Source: Brevibacterium sediminis (GTDB taxonomy: Bacteria; Actinomycetota; Actinomycetes; Actinomycetales; Brevibacteriaceae). Taken from it: a stretch of DNA of 64,000 bases. The DNA is taken from positions 1 through 64,000 of the forward strand of contig NZ_JABKDD010000017.1 in NCBI RefSeq assembly GCF_013623905.1. The letters run 5' to 3'. The position numbers and the translations under genes were made by a program. The notes below the pieces were generated by a model. That model was not told where the DNA came from, ran no database searches, and worked only from the letters and a program-made list of their open reading frames with translations. Shown here piece after piece: positions 16,282 to 25,476 of the stretch (position 1 is the first letter of the stretch; each line of letters opens with the position of its first letter).

Positions 16282-18216
16282 ATGGCTGAGAACGTTGCTC
16301 AGAAGCTCATCCGGTCACATCTGGAGTCCGGGGAGCTCGCTCCCGGAAACGAACTCGGGATCCGGATCGACCAGACTCTCACCCAGGATGCGACGGGCAC
16401 CCTGGTCATGCTCGAGCTCGAGGCGCTCGGCCTCGACCGCATCCGCACGGAACTGTCCGTGCAGTACGTCGATCACAACCTGCTGCAGACCGATGAGAAG
16501 AACCCGGAGGACCACGAGTTCCTCCGCTCTGCCGCGGCACGGTTCGGTCTGTGGTTCTCCCCCGCCGGCAACGGCGTCTCCCACCCCGTTCACCAGTCGC
16601 GATTCGGAAAGCCCGGAGCCACTCTCATCGGTTCCGACTCACACACCTGCGCTGCCGGCGCCCTGGGAATGCTCGCGATCGGCGTCGGCGGGCTCGAGAT
16701 CGCCATGGCCATGGCCGGTGAACCCCTCTTCATCAGCGCGCCGCAGATCATGGGCGTCGAACTCACGGGCACTTTGCCCGACTGGGTCTCGGCCAAGGAC
16801 GTCATCCTCGAGATGCTGCGTCGCCACGGCGTCAAAGGCGGAGTCGGAAAGATCATCGAATATCACGGGGACGGACTGAAGAGCCTCACGGCCATGGACC
16901 GTCACGTGATTGCGAATATGGGTGCCGAGCTCGGCGCCACCGCCACGGTCTTCCCCGCCGACGATGCCGTCCGCGACTACCTTGAAGCCGTCGACCGCGG
17001 TGAGGATTTCACGCGCATCGAGGCCGATGAGGGCGCCGAATACGACCTCACCGACGCCATCGACCTCTCCCAGCTCGAGCCGCTCATCGCCGCACCTTCG
17101 TCGCCGGGCAATGTCACTCCGGTGCGCGAGGTCGCCGGCGAAGACGTCTTCCAGGTCGTCGTCGGCTCCTCGGCGAACCCGGGTCTGAGGGATTTCGCCG
17201 TCGTCGCCGAAACACTTGCCGACCGCCAGATCCACCAGCAGATCTCACTCGACATCAATCCCACCTCACGGGAGGTCCTTGCCGACCTCATCGCCGGCGG
17301 GTGGCTGACCTCTCTGGTGGGATCCGGGGCCCGGATCCACCAGTCCGGATGTATGGGCTGCATCGGCATGGGTCAGGCTCCTGCGGTCGGGCGCAACAGT
17401 CTGCGCACCATGCCGAGGAACTTCCCCGGCCGGTCCGGCACCGACGAGGACGCCGTGTGGCTGTGCTCGCCGGAGACCGCGGCCGCTGCCGCACTGACCG
17501 GGAAGATCACCGATCCTCGCGATCTCGACATTGACTATCCCGAGGTGCGGTTGCCCGAGAAGTACTCCGCGAACCGCAAGATGCTCGTACCACCGCTGGA
17601 ACCGGAGGAAGCCCGGTCGGTCGAGCTCGTCAAAGGAACGAACGTCTCGACCCTGCCGGACTTCGAACCGCTGCCCGATGACATCGATCTGGAGATCCTG
17701 CTCAAGGTCGGCGACAACGTCTCCACCGACGAGATCATGCCCGCCGGATCCCGCGTTCTGCCGTACCGGTCGAACATCCCGAAGATCTCCGAGTTCGTCT
17801 ACATCCAGGTCGATGACACCTATGCCACCCGCGCCGCCGAGCACGACGGAGGGCACGCGATCGTCGGTGGGGAGAACTACGGTCAGGGGTCCTCACGCGA
17901 GCATGCGGTCATCGCTCCGCGCTATCTCGGACTGCGGGTCGTGGTGGCGAAATCATTGGCGCGGATCCATTGGCAGAACCTCGCGAACTTCGGCGTCCTC
18001 GCTCTCGAGTTCACGAACGAGGCCGACTACGAATCCCTGTCCCAGGGTGATGTGCTTGAGTTCCGTGGTCTGCGCGATGAGCTCGGCGAAGGGACGACGA
18101 TCACCGCCGAGGCGGCCGGCCGAAAGTTCGAATTCCGCCATGGCCTGTCACCGCGTCAGGTCGAGATGGTCCTCGCCGGCGGTCGCATCGCCCAACGCGC
18201 CGCCCACCTCAGTTGA
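16282..18216 (+). CDS. acn: aconitate hydratase, short bacterial type
   Basis: 644-aa aconitase (citrate-isocitrate isomerase of the TCA cycle). This is the compact form, much shorter than the roughly 900-residue AcnA. The large domain comes first with SDSHTCAAGALG; the other two iron-sulfur ligands are in SGCMGCIGMG; the swivel domain follows (about residues 470-640) with GGENYGQGSSREHA, which holds the active-site Ser and Arg. GAAGGAGG lies eight bases before ATG. Monocistronic by position: divergent from the glycosylase and convergent with catalase. A homologous 3-isopropylmalate dehydratase is split into two subunits, so the single chain supports aconitase. Confidence 0.9.
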   Translation: MAENVAQKLIRSHLESGELAPGNELGIRIDQTLTQDATGTLVMLELEALGLDRIRTELSVQYVDHNLLQTDEKNPEDHEFLRSAAARFGLWFSPAGNGVSHPVHQSRFGKPGATLIGSDSHTCAAGALGMLAIGVGGLEIAMAMAGEPLFISAPQIMGVELTGTLPDWVSAKDVILEMLRRHGVKGGVGKIIEYHGDGLKSLTAMDRHVIANMGAELGATATVFPADDAVRDYLEAVDRGEDFTRIEADEGAEYDLTDAIDLSQLEPLIAAPSSPGNVTPVREVAGEDVFQVVVGSSANPGLRDFAVVAETLADRQIHQQISLDINPTSREVLADLIAGGWLTSLVGSGARIHQSGCMGCIGMGQAPAVGRNSLRTMPRNFPGRSGTDEDAVWLCSPETAAAAALTGKITDPRDLDIDYPEVRLPEKYSANRKMLVPPLEPEEARSVELVKGTNVSTLPDFEPLPDDIDLEILLKVGDNVSTDEIMPAGSRVLPYRSNIPKISEFVYIQVDDTYATRAAEHDGGHAIVGGENYGQGSSREHAVIAPRYLGLRVVVAKSLARIHWQNLANFGVLALEFTNEADYESLSQGDVLEFRGLRDELGEGTTITAEAAGRKFEFRHGLSPRQVEMVLAGGRIAQRAAHLS

Positions 18217-18224
18217 CTCCACGA

Positions 18225-18282
18225 ACTACCTGACGGCGGCGCAGCAACCTGGCGCGAGGTTGCTGGGCCGCCGTCAGGTAGT
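18225..18282. repeat. 58-bp intergenic palindrome, copy 6
   Basis: Arms 18225-18253 and 18254-18282, ends ACTACC/GGTAGT as in copy 1. Two internal mismatches (GGCGCAGC against GCTGGGCC, and TGGC against GCGA at the centre). It begins nine bases after the aconitase stop, and a separate complete terminator for the converging catalase gene follows at 18307-18348. AATT tail on the right. Confidence 0.94.
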
Positions 18283-18306
18283 AATTGGAGAAGAAGGAAA
18301 AGAGAA

Positions 18307-18348
18307 GGCGGCCCGGACGCTCCCGCGGTGGGGAGGTTCCGGGCCGCC
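18307..18348 (-). terminator. intrinsic terminator of catalase gene
   Basis: Stem GGCGGCCCGGA (18307-18317) pairs perfectly with TCCGGGCCGCC (18338-18348). Read on the minus strand it is followed by TTCTCTTTTCCTTCTTCT, a proper pyrimidine tail, about 50 nt after the catalase stop codon. Confidence 0.85.
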
Positions 18349-18397
18349 GTCTCGTGCCGAACTCCGAGCGGTCAGGCGCTCAAGATCTCAGGCTGCT

Positions 18398-19876
18398 TCA
18401 GCCCTTGACCTTGGCCTCGATGGCTGCGCCGACCTCGGCGTCGATGTTCTTCCAGTACTGGATCGCGTTCGACAGCACCGGCTCCTCGACTCCGTCGGAG
18501 AGTGCGCCGGCCACGGTCTCGATGAGCCCCTGGCGCTCCTCCTCGGAGTAGACCTCGCGAACCAGGGTGTGTGCCTGGCCGAAGTCGTCGTCCTCGGCGT
18601 GCAGGCTGTAGGCGCTGCGGACCAGCTCGCCATCGGCCTCCCAGCCGTTGTCGACCGGACCCTGCTCGTCCTGGAAGGAACGTCCGTACGAGTTCGGGGC
18701 GTAGACCGGTGCATTACCCGAGTGGTGGTACTGCATCTGGCCTTCCTTGTCATACGAATTCGTCTTCGTGACAGGGGCGTTGACCGGCAGCTGGTTGAAG
18801 TTCGTGCCGATGCGGTTGCGCTGTGCATCCGGGTAGGAGAACACGCGTCCCAGCAGCATCTTGTCCGGCGAGAGCCCGGTTCCCGGCACGGTGTTCGAGG
18901 GGCTGAAGGCAGCCTGCTCGATCTGCGCGAAGTGGTTCGACGGGTTCTCGTTGAGGGTGAACTTGCCGACCTTGATGAGCGGGTAGTCCTTCTTCGACCA
19001 GGTCTTGGTCAGGTCGAAGGGGTTGAAGCGGTAGTCCTTGGCTTCTTCGTACGGCATGATCTGCACGCTGAAGGTCCAGGACGGGTAGTCCCCGCGCTCG
19101 ATGGCATCGAACAGGTCGCGGCGATGCATGTCCGCGTCCTCGCCGGCCATCCGACCGGCTTCCTCGTTGCTCATGTTCTCCACGCCCTGGTCGGTGTGGA
19201 AGTGGTACTTGACCCAGAACTTCTCACCTTCGGCGTTGATCCACATGTAGGTGTGCGAGGAGTAGCCGTTCATGTTCCGCCAGCTCCTGGGCAGACCGCG
19301 CGGTCCCATGAGGTAGGAGACCTGGTGGGCCGACTCGGGCGAGAGCGACCAGAAGTCCCACTGCATGTTGTTGCTGCGCAGACCCGAATCGGGCAGGCGC
19401 TTCTGCGAGTGGATGAAGTCGGGGAACTTCATGGGGTCGCGGACGAAGAACACGGGGGTGTTGTTGCCCACCATGTCGAAGTTGCCCTCTTCGGTGTAGA
19501 ACTTCAGCGCGAATCCGCGCACGTCGCGCCAGGAGTCGGGGGAACCGAGCTCACCGGCGACGGTGGAGAAGCGGGCGAGCATCGGGGTCTTCTTGCCCGG
19601 CTGCAGGAAGTTCGCCTTCGTGTAGGCGGAGACATCTCCGGTGACTTCGAGCTCACCGAAGGCGCCGGAGCCCTTGGCGTGTGGGCTGCGCTCAGGAACT
19701 CGCTCACGGTCGAAGCGAGCAAGCTTCTCAACCAGAGCCACGTCGTGGAGCAGCAGCGGCCCGTTCGCGCCCACACTCAGCGAGTGAGCATCGGATTCCC
19801 GCGGCGCACCGGACTCGGTGGTCGTTGCCTTCGCACTGTCGTGTCCGGCGTATTCATGATCTGTATGTTGCGTCAT
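18398..19876 (-). CDS. katA: heme catalase, small-subunit (clade 3) type
   Basis: 492-aa monofunctional catalase breaking down hydrogen peroxide. From ATG 19876: distal His66 in [12 protein letters not shown], Asn139 in [10 protein letters not shown], and the proximal heme ligand Tyr348 in [14 protein letters not shown]. Length fits the NADPH-binding small-subunit class. ATG 19876 has AAGGAG five bases upstream; the in-frame GTG just before it is less likely. Stands alone with its own promoter (20039-20067) and terminator. It would also remove peroxide made by the copper amine oxidase 12 kb away, but nothing here shows co-regulation. Confidence 0.96.
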   Translation of the reverse strand: MTQHTDHEYAGHDSAKATTTESGAPRESDAHSLSVGANGPLLLHDVALVEKLARFDRERVPERSPHAKGSGAFGELEVTGDVSAYTKANFLQPGKKTPMLARFSTVAGELGSPDSWRDVRGFALKFYTEEGNFDMVGNNTPVFFVRDPMKFPDFIHSQKRLPDSGLRSNNMQWDFWSLSPESAHQVSYLMGPRGLPRSWRNMNGYSSHTYMWINAEGEKFWVKYHFHTDQGVENMSNEEAGRMAGEDADMHRRDLFDAIERGDYPSWTFSVQIMPYEEAKDYRFNPFDLTKTWSKKDYPLIKVGKFTLNENPSNHFAQIEQAAFSPSNTVPGTGLSPDKMLLGRVFSYPDAQRNRIGTNFNQLPVNAPVTKTNSYDKEGQMQYHHSGNAPVYAPNSYGRSFQDEQGPVDNGWEADGELVRSAYSLHAEDDDFGQAHTLVREVYSEEERQGLIETVAGALSDGVEEPVLSNAIQYWKNIDAEVGAAIEAKVKG

Positions 19877-20038
19877 CACATCTCCTTCAACCGTTTGACA
19901 TCAGGCGTCGTCGCCCAGCCCGCGATCACGGCCACCGGTGAGATGCGGTTCCCGCCGGTGCAGCTGATCGATCGGCTGAGCGCCGTTCGCCCAGTCTCGT
20001 TATCCCGACTTCGGCAGAACACTGTCGGAGTTGGTTTC

Positions 20039-20067
20039 AACCTAGCGATGTTCTCTACTTCATACAA
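20039..20067 (-). promoter_or_regulatory. putative catalase promoter
   Basis: On the minus strand TTGTAT (20062-20067) and TAGGTT (20039-20044) are 17 bp apart, about 165 bp ahead of the katA start. No Fur/PerR-type AT-rich palindrome is visible in the 160-bp leader. Confidence 0.4.
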
Positions 20068-20111
20068 CCAAGGGTGGGCTGTCTAAATTCCCGTCCTCGA
20101 CGTTGTCCGGC

Positions 20112-21479
20112 TCACCCCTCCGCCGAGGCGGCCGACCCACCACCGGAACCGCCGGTCGAGCCGCCGGTTCCGGATCCGCCCGAACCCGACGAGCCGCTGC
20201 CGGAACCGCTGCCCGAACCGTCCGAGCCGGATCCGGAGCCTGTGCTGCTGTTTGTGCCGCCGCTGGTGTCCCCGGTGCTGCCGGTGCCATCGGTCGAGGT
20301 GGAACCGCTGCTCGTTTCGGTGCCGTCGGTGCTCGTCGAACCGCCGGTGGAATCGCTCGTGCCCGTCGTCGTGTCCGTACCCTGAGAGTCCTGGCCCTCG
20401 GCCGCACCTTCGGTGCCGGTCTCCCCCGCCGAGGTGGACTGACCGTTCTGCGTGTTCGAGCCGCTGTTCGATGAGCTCTGACCGCCGTCGGCGCTCGACC
20501 CGGATCCGCTCGACGATTCGTCTCCTGCGCTCCCGGAGTTCGAGGTTCCGTCGTCGGTGACGGATTCGTCGTTCGTCGACTGCCCGGTCACCGATCGTGA
20601 GATCTGCGAGGTGCCCGGTGAGATATCGACTTCGGTGAAGTTCTCGGCCACGACGACCGCGCCGAGTCCGATTCCGAAGGCGGCGACGCCGATCGTCAAC
20701 GGGTAGAGGACCCGTTTGCGTCGCAGCTTCTGCCACCAGGAGCGGGGCTCGCTCTCGGTTTCACTGCTGTCGCCGTCTTCGGCTGTTCTGTCGTGCGGCA
20801 CCGAGGCGGCTGACGCAGTCGCGTGGCCACCGGTGGGCTCCGGCGGGGCGAAGGCCGAATCCTCGGCAAGTGTCTGATCGACAGCTGCGGTCTTCGCGGT
20901 GGGGTTCTTTGCGATCTTCGCCTTGACGGCCGGGGCCAGCTTGGAGCCGACCTCTTGGATCTTCTCTTTGCCTTTGTCGAGGCTGCGGCCGTAGAGGGTG
21001 ACGGCGAGACCGGTGACGATGCTCGCGATGCCCGCGCCGACGACGGTGCCGGCGACGCCGAGCTGACCGCCGATGACCGAGGAGGTCGCCGCGGCGCCGG
21101 CACCCGCGATCAGCTGGGTGGCCGAAATGCGCCCTTCGGACTTCTTCTCGTCGGCACCGCCAGTCGCTTCTCTCGCCGGGCTTCCGTCCCCCGACGGCAC
21201 CGAGGCGGTCCGCTGCCCGTCCTCGGTGCCCACGGTCTCCGCCGACACGCTCCTCGCCGGACTTGCTCCGGTCCGATCGTCACTGCGGATCGGATTGGGC
21301 GGCATCACCGGAGTAGTGACATGCTCGGTCGGCGCCGCCTCGGCACGAGGCCTCTCCGCGATCTCCTCGGTGATGAGCGGCAGAGTCTGAGAGTGCCGCG
21401 GCGCGCTCGTCGGAGCCTCACTGCCGGGAGTCGTCCGCTGCTTGTCCGTCTGGTCGGTTTCGCCGTGATTCGATGCCAA
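20112..21479 (-). CDS. hypothetical membrane protein with Ser/Gly-rich tail
   Basis: 455-aa protein I do not recognise. Layout: a charged, disordered N-terminus (1-115); a hydrophobic Ala/Gly-rich stretch about 118-165 (GAGAAATSSVIGGQLGVAG onward) that could make one or two membrane helices; a polar linker; a second clear transmembrane segment near 257-275 preceded by the basic WWQKLRRKR; and a low-complexity tail from about 290 to the end built almost wholly of Ser, Gly, Thr and Asp. The basic residues before the last helix predict the tail outside the cell. The start is TTG 21479, four bases after GGAGG. Upstream of, and on the same strand as, katA, but separated by 235 bp. Confidence 0.7.
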   Translation of the reverse strand: MASNHGETDQTDKQRTTPGSEAPTSAPRHSQTLPLITEEIAERPRAEAAPTEHVTTPVMPPNPIRSDDRTGASPARSVSAETVGTEDGQRTASVPSGDGSPAREATGGADEKKSEGRISATQLIAGAGAAATSSVIGGQLGVAGTVVGAGIASIVTGLAVTLYGRSLDKGKEKIQEVGSKLAPAVKAKIAKNPTAKTAAVDQTLAEDSAFAPPEPTGGHATASAASVPHDRTAEDGDSSETESEPRSWWQKLRRKRVLYPLTIGVAAFGIGLGAVVVAENFTEVDISPGTSQISRSVTGQSTNDESVTDDGTSNSGSAGDESSSGSGSSADGGQSSSNSGSNTQNGQSTSAGETGTEGAAEGQDSQGTDTTTGTSDSTGGSTSTDGTETSSGSTSTDGTGSTGDTSGGTNSSTGSGSGSDGSGSGSGSGSSGSGGSGTGGSTGGSGGGSAASAEG

Positions 21480-21678
21480 TGGTCCTCCATAAACACGTAC
21501 TTCTCACCAGTATCGGACTCGAGTGTGCGGGCATCCTGACCCACCCCCTCGCAGTCTGGGAGATCGCTGACCCAGCCGACCACGGGTAGGCGTGGTGACC
21601 TGCGAAAACGACGACCGGTGTGATGCGGCAGACACGCGCTTCACACCATTTCCCCAGCCGTGTGAACCCCGTCTTCCC

Positions 21679-22212
21679 TCAGCGCAGGAGGACTCCGCCG
21701 AGGCGGTCCGCCGGACCGTCGGAATCGGTGAGTTCGAACAGCTGGAAACGCGGGTGGTCCGGGCTCGACGCGAGGGTGAGGAGGAAGGCGGCGCCGTCGT
21801 CCGCTCTCACTGCGTGTTCCTCGTCGGGGCCGATCATCACCAGCCCTCGCCGAGGCGGGTCGACCGAATCCGCCTGAGCGACCATGAGATTGACTGCGAA
21901 GCACGGCTCACCCAGTTCAGTGAGCACGACGGCTCGGTCCCCGCGGAAGCGCAGCGGAGTCAGCCGGGGAATGCGGTGTGTTCGACCGTCGACGGACAGC
22001 ACCACCTCGGCGGTGGGCAGGAAGGTGCGCACCATCCCGGGCAGGGCGGAGAACTCGGCGGTGCGATCGAGCCGTGCGATGCTCAGTCGCCACGGCCGCG
22101 CAAGCGGGGTCAGATTCCCGGAGTCGGCGAGGGAGACGAGCTCGGTCGTCTCCCCGGCACCGTTGGCCCAGGGAACGGGATCACGATCGTCAAAGCTGGT
22201 GAGAACGCGCAT
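21679..22212 (-). CDS. hutD: HutD family protein
   Basis: 177-aa HutD-type cupin-like protein (PF05962). The family signature is near the N-terminus: PWANGAGETTEL, the W-x-N-G-x-G-x-T-x-E pattern, followed by RPWRLSIARL and FSALPGMVRTFL. HutD proteins accompany histidine-utilisation genes in proteobacteria and are thought to bind formylglutamate or related ligands, but no hut genes are present here, so the local role is open. Start ATG 22212 follows a TAAAGT hexamer by six bases. Monocistronic; about 200 bp lie between it and the membrane protein gene downstream. Confidence 0.85.
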   Translation of the reverse strand: MRVLTSFDDRDPVPWANGAGETTELVSLADSGNLTPLARPWRLSIARLDRTAEFSALPGMVRTFLPTAEVVLSVDGRTHRIPRLTPLRFRGDRAVVLTELGEPCFAVNLMVAQADSVDPPRRGLVMIGPDEEHAVRADDGAAFLLTLASSPDHPRFQLFELTDSDGPADRLGGVLLR

Positions 22213-22218
22213 GGAACC

Positions 22219-22224
22219 ACTTTA
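22219..22224 (-). promoter_or_regulatory. -10 element TAAAGT of hutD
   Basis: Minus-strand TAAAGT ends six bases before ATG 22212 with no ribosome site between: leaderless pattern. Confidence 0.45.
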
Positions 22225-22471
22225 GACGGACCTGCGACGGGCTGTTCACAACCTCGGAATCGGGGGTTCCCGCGCAATCGGGGTTGCCATGAGAGCTGAG
22301 AGGACTAGCCTTGAGTGGTGTTTTTGGTCGGGGCGACCCGGCTGAGAACAACGACATCAACCAGAACGATGAGGGGCTCGCGGAGACGACTGCGCGTGAT
22401 TCTCACACTCTGTGGATTCGCGCCCGGGTCGCGTTCCCGCAAGCCTCTCACCGGCAATCGGAGGGAGGGAC

Positions 22472-23905
22472 ATGTTCGGACCGGATAATGTCCGCCGGCG
22501 GTGGCGGCCGGAAGAGATCACAGTGACCAAGCCCGACGTCACGAAGCGGGCCATCGGCGCCGCGGCCATCGGCAACATCACCGAATGGTACGACTTCGGT
22601 GTCTACGGCTACCTCGCCGTCGTGATTGAGGGAATCTTCCTGCCGGAGGACTCAGGACCGATCGGGACCGTCATCGTCGCCGGACTCTTCGCCGTCGCCT
22701 TCCTTGTCCGTCCGCTCGGCGGTCTGGTGTTCGGCCCTTTGGCCGACAAGATCGGGCGCAACAAGGTGCTGGCGATGACGATGATCATGATGGCCGCCGG
22801 CACCTTCCTCATCGGTGTCATCCCCGACTATGCGACCGTCGGCCTCTGGGCACCGTTCCTGTTGCTGGCCTGCCGTCTGCTCCAGGGCTTCTCCACCGGC
22901 GGCGAGTACTCGAATGCGATGACCTTCATCGCCGAATACGCACCCGACCGGCGCCGCGGCTTCCTCGGCAGCCTGCTCGAGGTCGGAACGTTCACCGGCT
23001 ACGTCCTCGGTGCACTCGTCGCCACGATCATGCAGGCTGTTTCGACTCCCGAGTTCCTCGAGTCGTGGGGCTGGAGGATCCCGTTCTTCGTCGCTCTGCC
23101 TCTCGGCTTCATCGGCGTCTACCTGCGCACGAAGCTCGCGGATACTCCTGCCTACAAGGAGATGGAGAAGCTCTCCGAACAGGAGGAGCAGAAGAACCAC
23201 GCTAAGGGCGAGTTCAAGAAGATCTTCAAGCTGTGGCCGAACCTGCTGGCCTGCTGTGGTCTGGTGCTGGCCTGGAACGTGACGAACTACATGCTCACCT
23301 CCTTCATTCCCGTGTACTTCCCGATGGTCGAAGACCTCCAGGGCAGCGGCGGAGTCTCAGAACTGACCTCGCAGGTCCTGCAGATCATCGTCATGGCCTG
23401 CTGTCTGGCGCTGATCCCGGTCATCGGCAAGCTCTCGGACAGGCTGGGCCGCAAGGCCGTTGTGCGCGCGGGAGCGCTCTCGCTCATCGTGCTCTCGTTC
23501 CCGTCACTGTGGCTCATCCGCGGGCACAACGACTTCGTGGTCTTCCTCGGCCTGCTCATCATGGGGCTCAGCCTCATCTGCTTCAGCGCTACGATGCCCT
23601 CGACTCTGCCGTCGCTGTTCCCGACGATGGTCCGCGCCGGTGCACTGGCGATCGCGTTCAACGTCTCGATCTCGCTGTTCGGCGGCACGACGTCGTTCGT
23701 CATGACCTCGCTCATCAACGCCACCGGATTCCTCATGTGGCCGGCGATCTACCTCATGGCCGCTGGAGTCATCGGGCTCGTCACGATCCACTTCGTGCCT
23801 GAGAGCAATCGTCGTCCGCTGTGGGGTTCGACTCCGTCGGCGGCGTCGAAGGAAGAGGCGAAGGACCTCGCCCAGGAGCTCAACGAGGAGGCCGACCTGG
23901 TCTGA
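22472..23905 (+). CDS. MFS transporter, metabolite:H+ symporter (ProP/MHS) type
   Basis: 477-aa 12-helix major facilitator. NITEWYDFGVYGY in TM1, RPLGGLVFGPLADKIGRNK (the MFS loop 2-3 motif) and GEYSNAMTFIAEYAPDRRRG identify the metabolite:H+ symporter family, whose members take up osmolytes, citrate, ketoglutarate or shikimate. I chose ATG 22472, preceded closely by GGAGGGAC; it leaves a 20-residue tail before a possible alternative GTG. A cytosolic charged insert (EKLSEQEEQKNHAKGEFKK) separates the two halves. No adjacent catabolic gene reveals the solute. Convergent with the VOC gene. Confidence 0.9.
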   Translation: MFGPDNVRRRWRPEEITVTKPDVTKRAIGAAAIGNITEWYDFGVYGYLAVVIEGIFLPEDSGPIGTVIVAGLFAVAFLVRPLGGLVFGPLADKIGRNKVLAMTMIMMAAGTFLIGVIPDYATVGLWAPFLLLACRLLQGFSTGGEYSNAMTFIAEYAPDRRRGFLGSLLEVGTFTGYVLGALVATIMQAVSTPEFLESWGWRIPFFVALPLGFIGVYLRTKLADTPAYKEMEKLSEQEEQKNHAKGEFKKIFKLWPNLLACCGLVLAWNVTNYMLTSFIPVYFPMVEDLQGSGGVSELTSQVLQIIVMACCLALIPVIGKLSDRLGRKAVVRAGALSLIVLSFPSLWLIRGHNDFVVFLGLLIMGLSLICFSATMPSTLPSLFPTMVRAGALAIAFNVSISLFGGTTSFVMTSLINATGFLMWPAIYLMAAGVIGLVTIHFVPESNRRPLWGSTPSAASKEEAKDLAQELNEEADLV

Positions 23906-23907
23906 GC

Positions 23908-23925
23908 CGGCGCGTGTCAGCGCCG
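23908..23925. terminator. hairpin between convergent genes
   Basis: CGGCGC (23908-23913), six-base loop, GCGCCG (23920-23925), three bases after the MFS stop codon and ahead of the VOC stop. Short, with no T-run. Confidence 0.4.
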
Positions 23926-23959
23926 ATGGTCTCTCCGGATCAGCTCTGGGCGGGGCCGG

Positions 23960-24322
23960 TCATCCCTTGCACAGGCAGAACGGGTGGCCAGCCGGGTCGA
24001 GGAACACTCGGAACGTCTCTCCCGGCTGCTCTGGGGCCTTGCCTGCGCCGATCTCGAGCACGGCTTCCTCGGCGACGTCGAGATCATCGACCATGACGTC
24101 GAGGTGCATCTGCTGCGGGTGGGCCTGCCCGGGCCAGCTGGGTGCGTGGTAGTCCTCGACCTGCTGGATGCAGATCGGCGGCCAGGAGTTGGAGACGACT
24201 TCTGCCCAGGTGCCGTCTTCTTCGACGGTGACCGACCAGTCCAGGAGTTTGCCGTAGAACTCTGCGAGTTCACCGGCGTCAGGGGCGTCGAGCACGACAA
24301 CGGGCTGCTTTGCGATAGCCAT
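23960..24322 (-). CDS. VOC-superfamily (glyoxalase-like) protein
   Basis: 120-aa single-domain vicinal-oxygen-chelate protein with the paired beta-alpha-beta-beta-beta layout. VVLDAPDAGELAEFYGKLLDW opens the first module (quoted region about residues 8-28, abbreviated), MHLDVMVDDLDVAEEAV the second, and FRVFLDPAGHPFCLCKG ends the protein. His73 in QMHLD is a possible metal ligand. Proteins of this Glyoxalase_6-like group are mostly uncharacterised; resistance or isomerase functions are possible but not shown. ATG 24322 follows TAGACT by six bases. Confidence 0.8.
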   Translation of the reverse strand: MAIAKQPVVVLDAPDAGELAEFYGKLLDWSVTVEEDGTWAEVVSNSWPPICIQQVEDYHAPSWPGQAHPQQMHLDVMVDDLDVAEEAVLEIGAGKAPEQPGETFRVFLDPAGHPFCLCKG

Positions 24323-24328
24323 GCCCCG

Positions 24329-24334
24329 AGTCTA
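24329..24334 (-). promoter_or_regulatory. -10 element TAGACT of VOC gene
   Basis: Minus-strand TAGACT ends six bases before ATG 24322, leaderless pattern; the same hexamer precedes the gene at 27064. Confidence 0.5.
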
Positions 24335-24450
24335 CGCCGCCGCACTGACACAGCGAAGGGCTGGACACCAGGGCGTAGGATTGTTGAGCAGATCCGCCGA
24401 TGTTTCCGCGTACTCTCGGCCGCACCGGCTCCACACGATGAAGGTTCGCG

Positions 24451-25476
24451 ATGAGTTCTCATGCCCTGCCCGTCGGCGACGGTCCGTCGGTCTATGTCAT
24501 CCATGACAATCCGGAATGGATCGCTCCGTTCACGGATGCGCTCGACCGCCTCGGCGTCGCCCATGTCGAATGGCTCCTTCCCGACGCATCGATCGATCTC
24601 GCCGCCGAGCCCCCACAGGGGGTGTTCTGGTCGCGACTGTCTGCGTCGGCGCACACCCGGACCGATCCGCATGTGAAGGAGTACGGGCGTGCGGTCCTCG
24701 ACTGGCTCGCGGCCGCTGGGCGCCGGGTCGTCAACGGTCGCGATGTCTACGAGCTCGAGGTGAGCAAGGTCCGTCAGCATCGCGAGCTGGCCGGCCGAGG
24801 GTTCGATGTGCCGCGCACCGCGGCCGCGTTCGGACCGCGGGCGCTCGTCGGGGCCGCGGCCGGCTTCACTCCCCCATTCATCACGAAACACAATCAGGGC
24901 GGCAAGGGCCTCGGTGTGCGTCGCTTCGACTCCCACGCCGAGCTCGAGGCGGTCGCCGATGAGTTCGCGCCCGGTGGAGCGAATGCGCCGATCGACGGCA
25001 TCACCCTCATCCAGGAGTATGTGCAGCCTGCCCAGCCGTTCATCACCCGTGCCGAATTCATCGGCGGACGCTTCCACTATGCGGTGCGCGTCGACGTCTC
25101 AGGTGGGTCGTTCGAGCTGTGCCCGGCCGATGCCTGCACGATTCCGAGTGCCGGGGCCGATCCCGACGTCGAGGCGGTCCCACAGTTCGCCCGCCGTGAG
25201 GAGATCACGGCCGGAACACCGCTCATCGCTCGGCTCGAGACGTTGTTGGCCGACCTCGGCATCGAGATCGCCGGCGTCGAGTTCATCGAGACCGCCGACG
25301 GCCGTCAGGTCGTCTACGACATCAACACGAACACGAACTACAACCCGTCCGTCGAGTCCGCCGAACAGTCGGCAGGTCGTCAGCCTGCCGCGGACCGTAT
25401 CGCCGATTTCATCGCCGACACCCTCGCCGAGGCGGCCCCACAGTCGGTATCCCCCGCCGGGTCCGCAGCCCGGTGA
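24451..25476 (+). CDS. ATP-grasp (RimK-like) ligase
   Basis: 341-aa protein with an ATP-grasp fold. FITKHNQGGKGLGVRRF (about 148-165) is the phosphate-binding glycine-rich loop, LIQEYVQP carries the strand after it, and GVEFIETADGRQVVYDINTN (about 272-292) supplies the metal-binding Glu and Asn. Such enzymes join a carboxylate to an amine through an acyl phosphate. RimK-type glutamate ligases are the nearest relatives I can name; substrate unknown. GAAGG lies six bases before ATG. Its stop codon overlaps the GTG of the next gene, so the ligase and kinase are coupled and may act in one route. Confidence 0.78.
   Translation: MSSHALPVGDGPSVYVIHDNPEWIAPFTDALDRLGVAHVEWLLPDASIDLAAEPPQGVFWSRLSASAHTRTDPHVKEYGRAVLDWLAAAGRRVVNGRDVYELEVSKVRQHRELAGRGFDVPRTAAAFGPRALVGAAAGFTPPFITKHNQGGKGLGVRRFDSHAELEAVADEFAPGGANAPIDGITLIQEYVQPAQPFITRAEFIGGRFHYAVRVDVSGGSFELCPADACTIPSAGADPDVEAVPQFARREEITAGTPLIARLETLLADLGIEIAGVEFIETADGRQVVYDINTNTNYNPSVESAEQSAGRQPAADRIADFIADTLAEAAPQSVSPAGSAAR

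Noticed and set aside
17531..20086. 851-codon plus-strand frame across aconitase end and catalase
   Set aside because: Runs through a palindrome and a terminator, is Ser/Arg-rich, and overlaps two certain genes.
23917..25077. 386-codon minus-strand frame joining the VOC gene region to the antisense of the ATP-grasp gene
   Set aside because: Its end overlaps the VOC gene in another frame; both VOC and ATP-grasp genes have clear motifs and starts.
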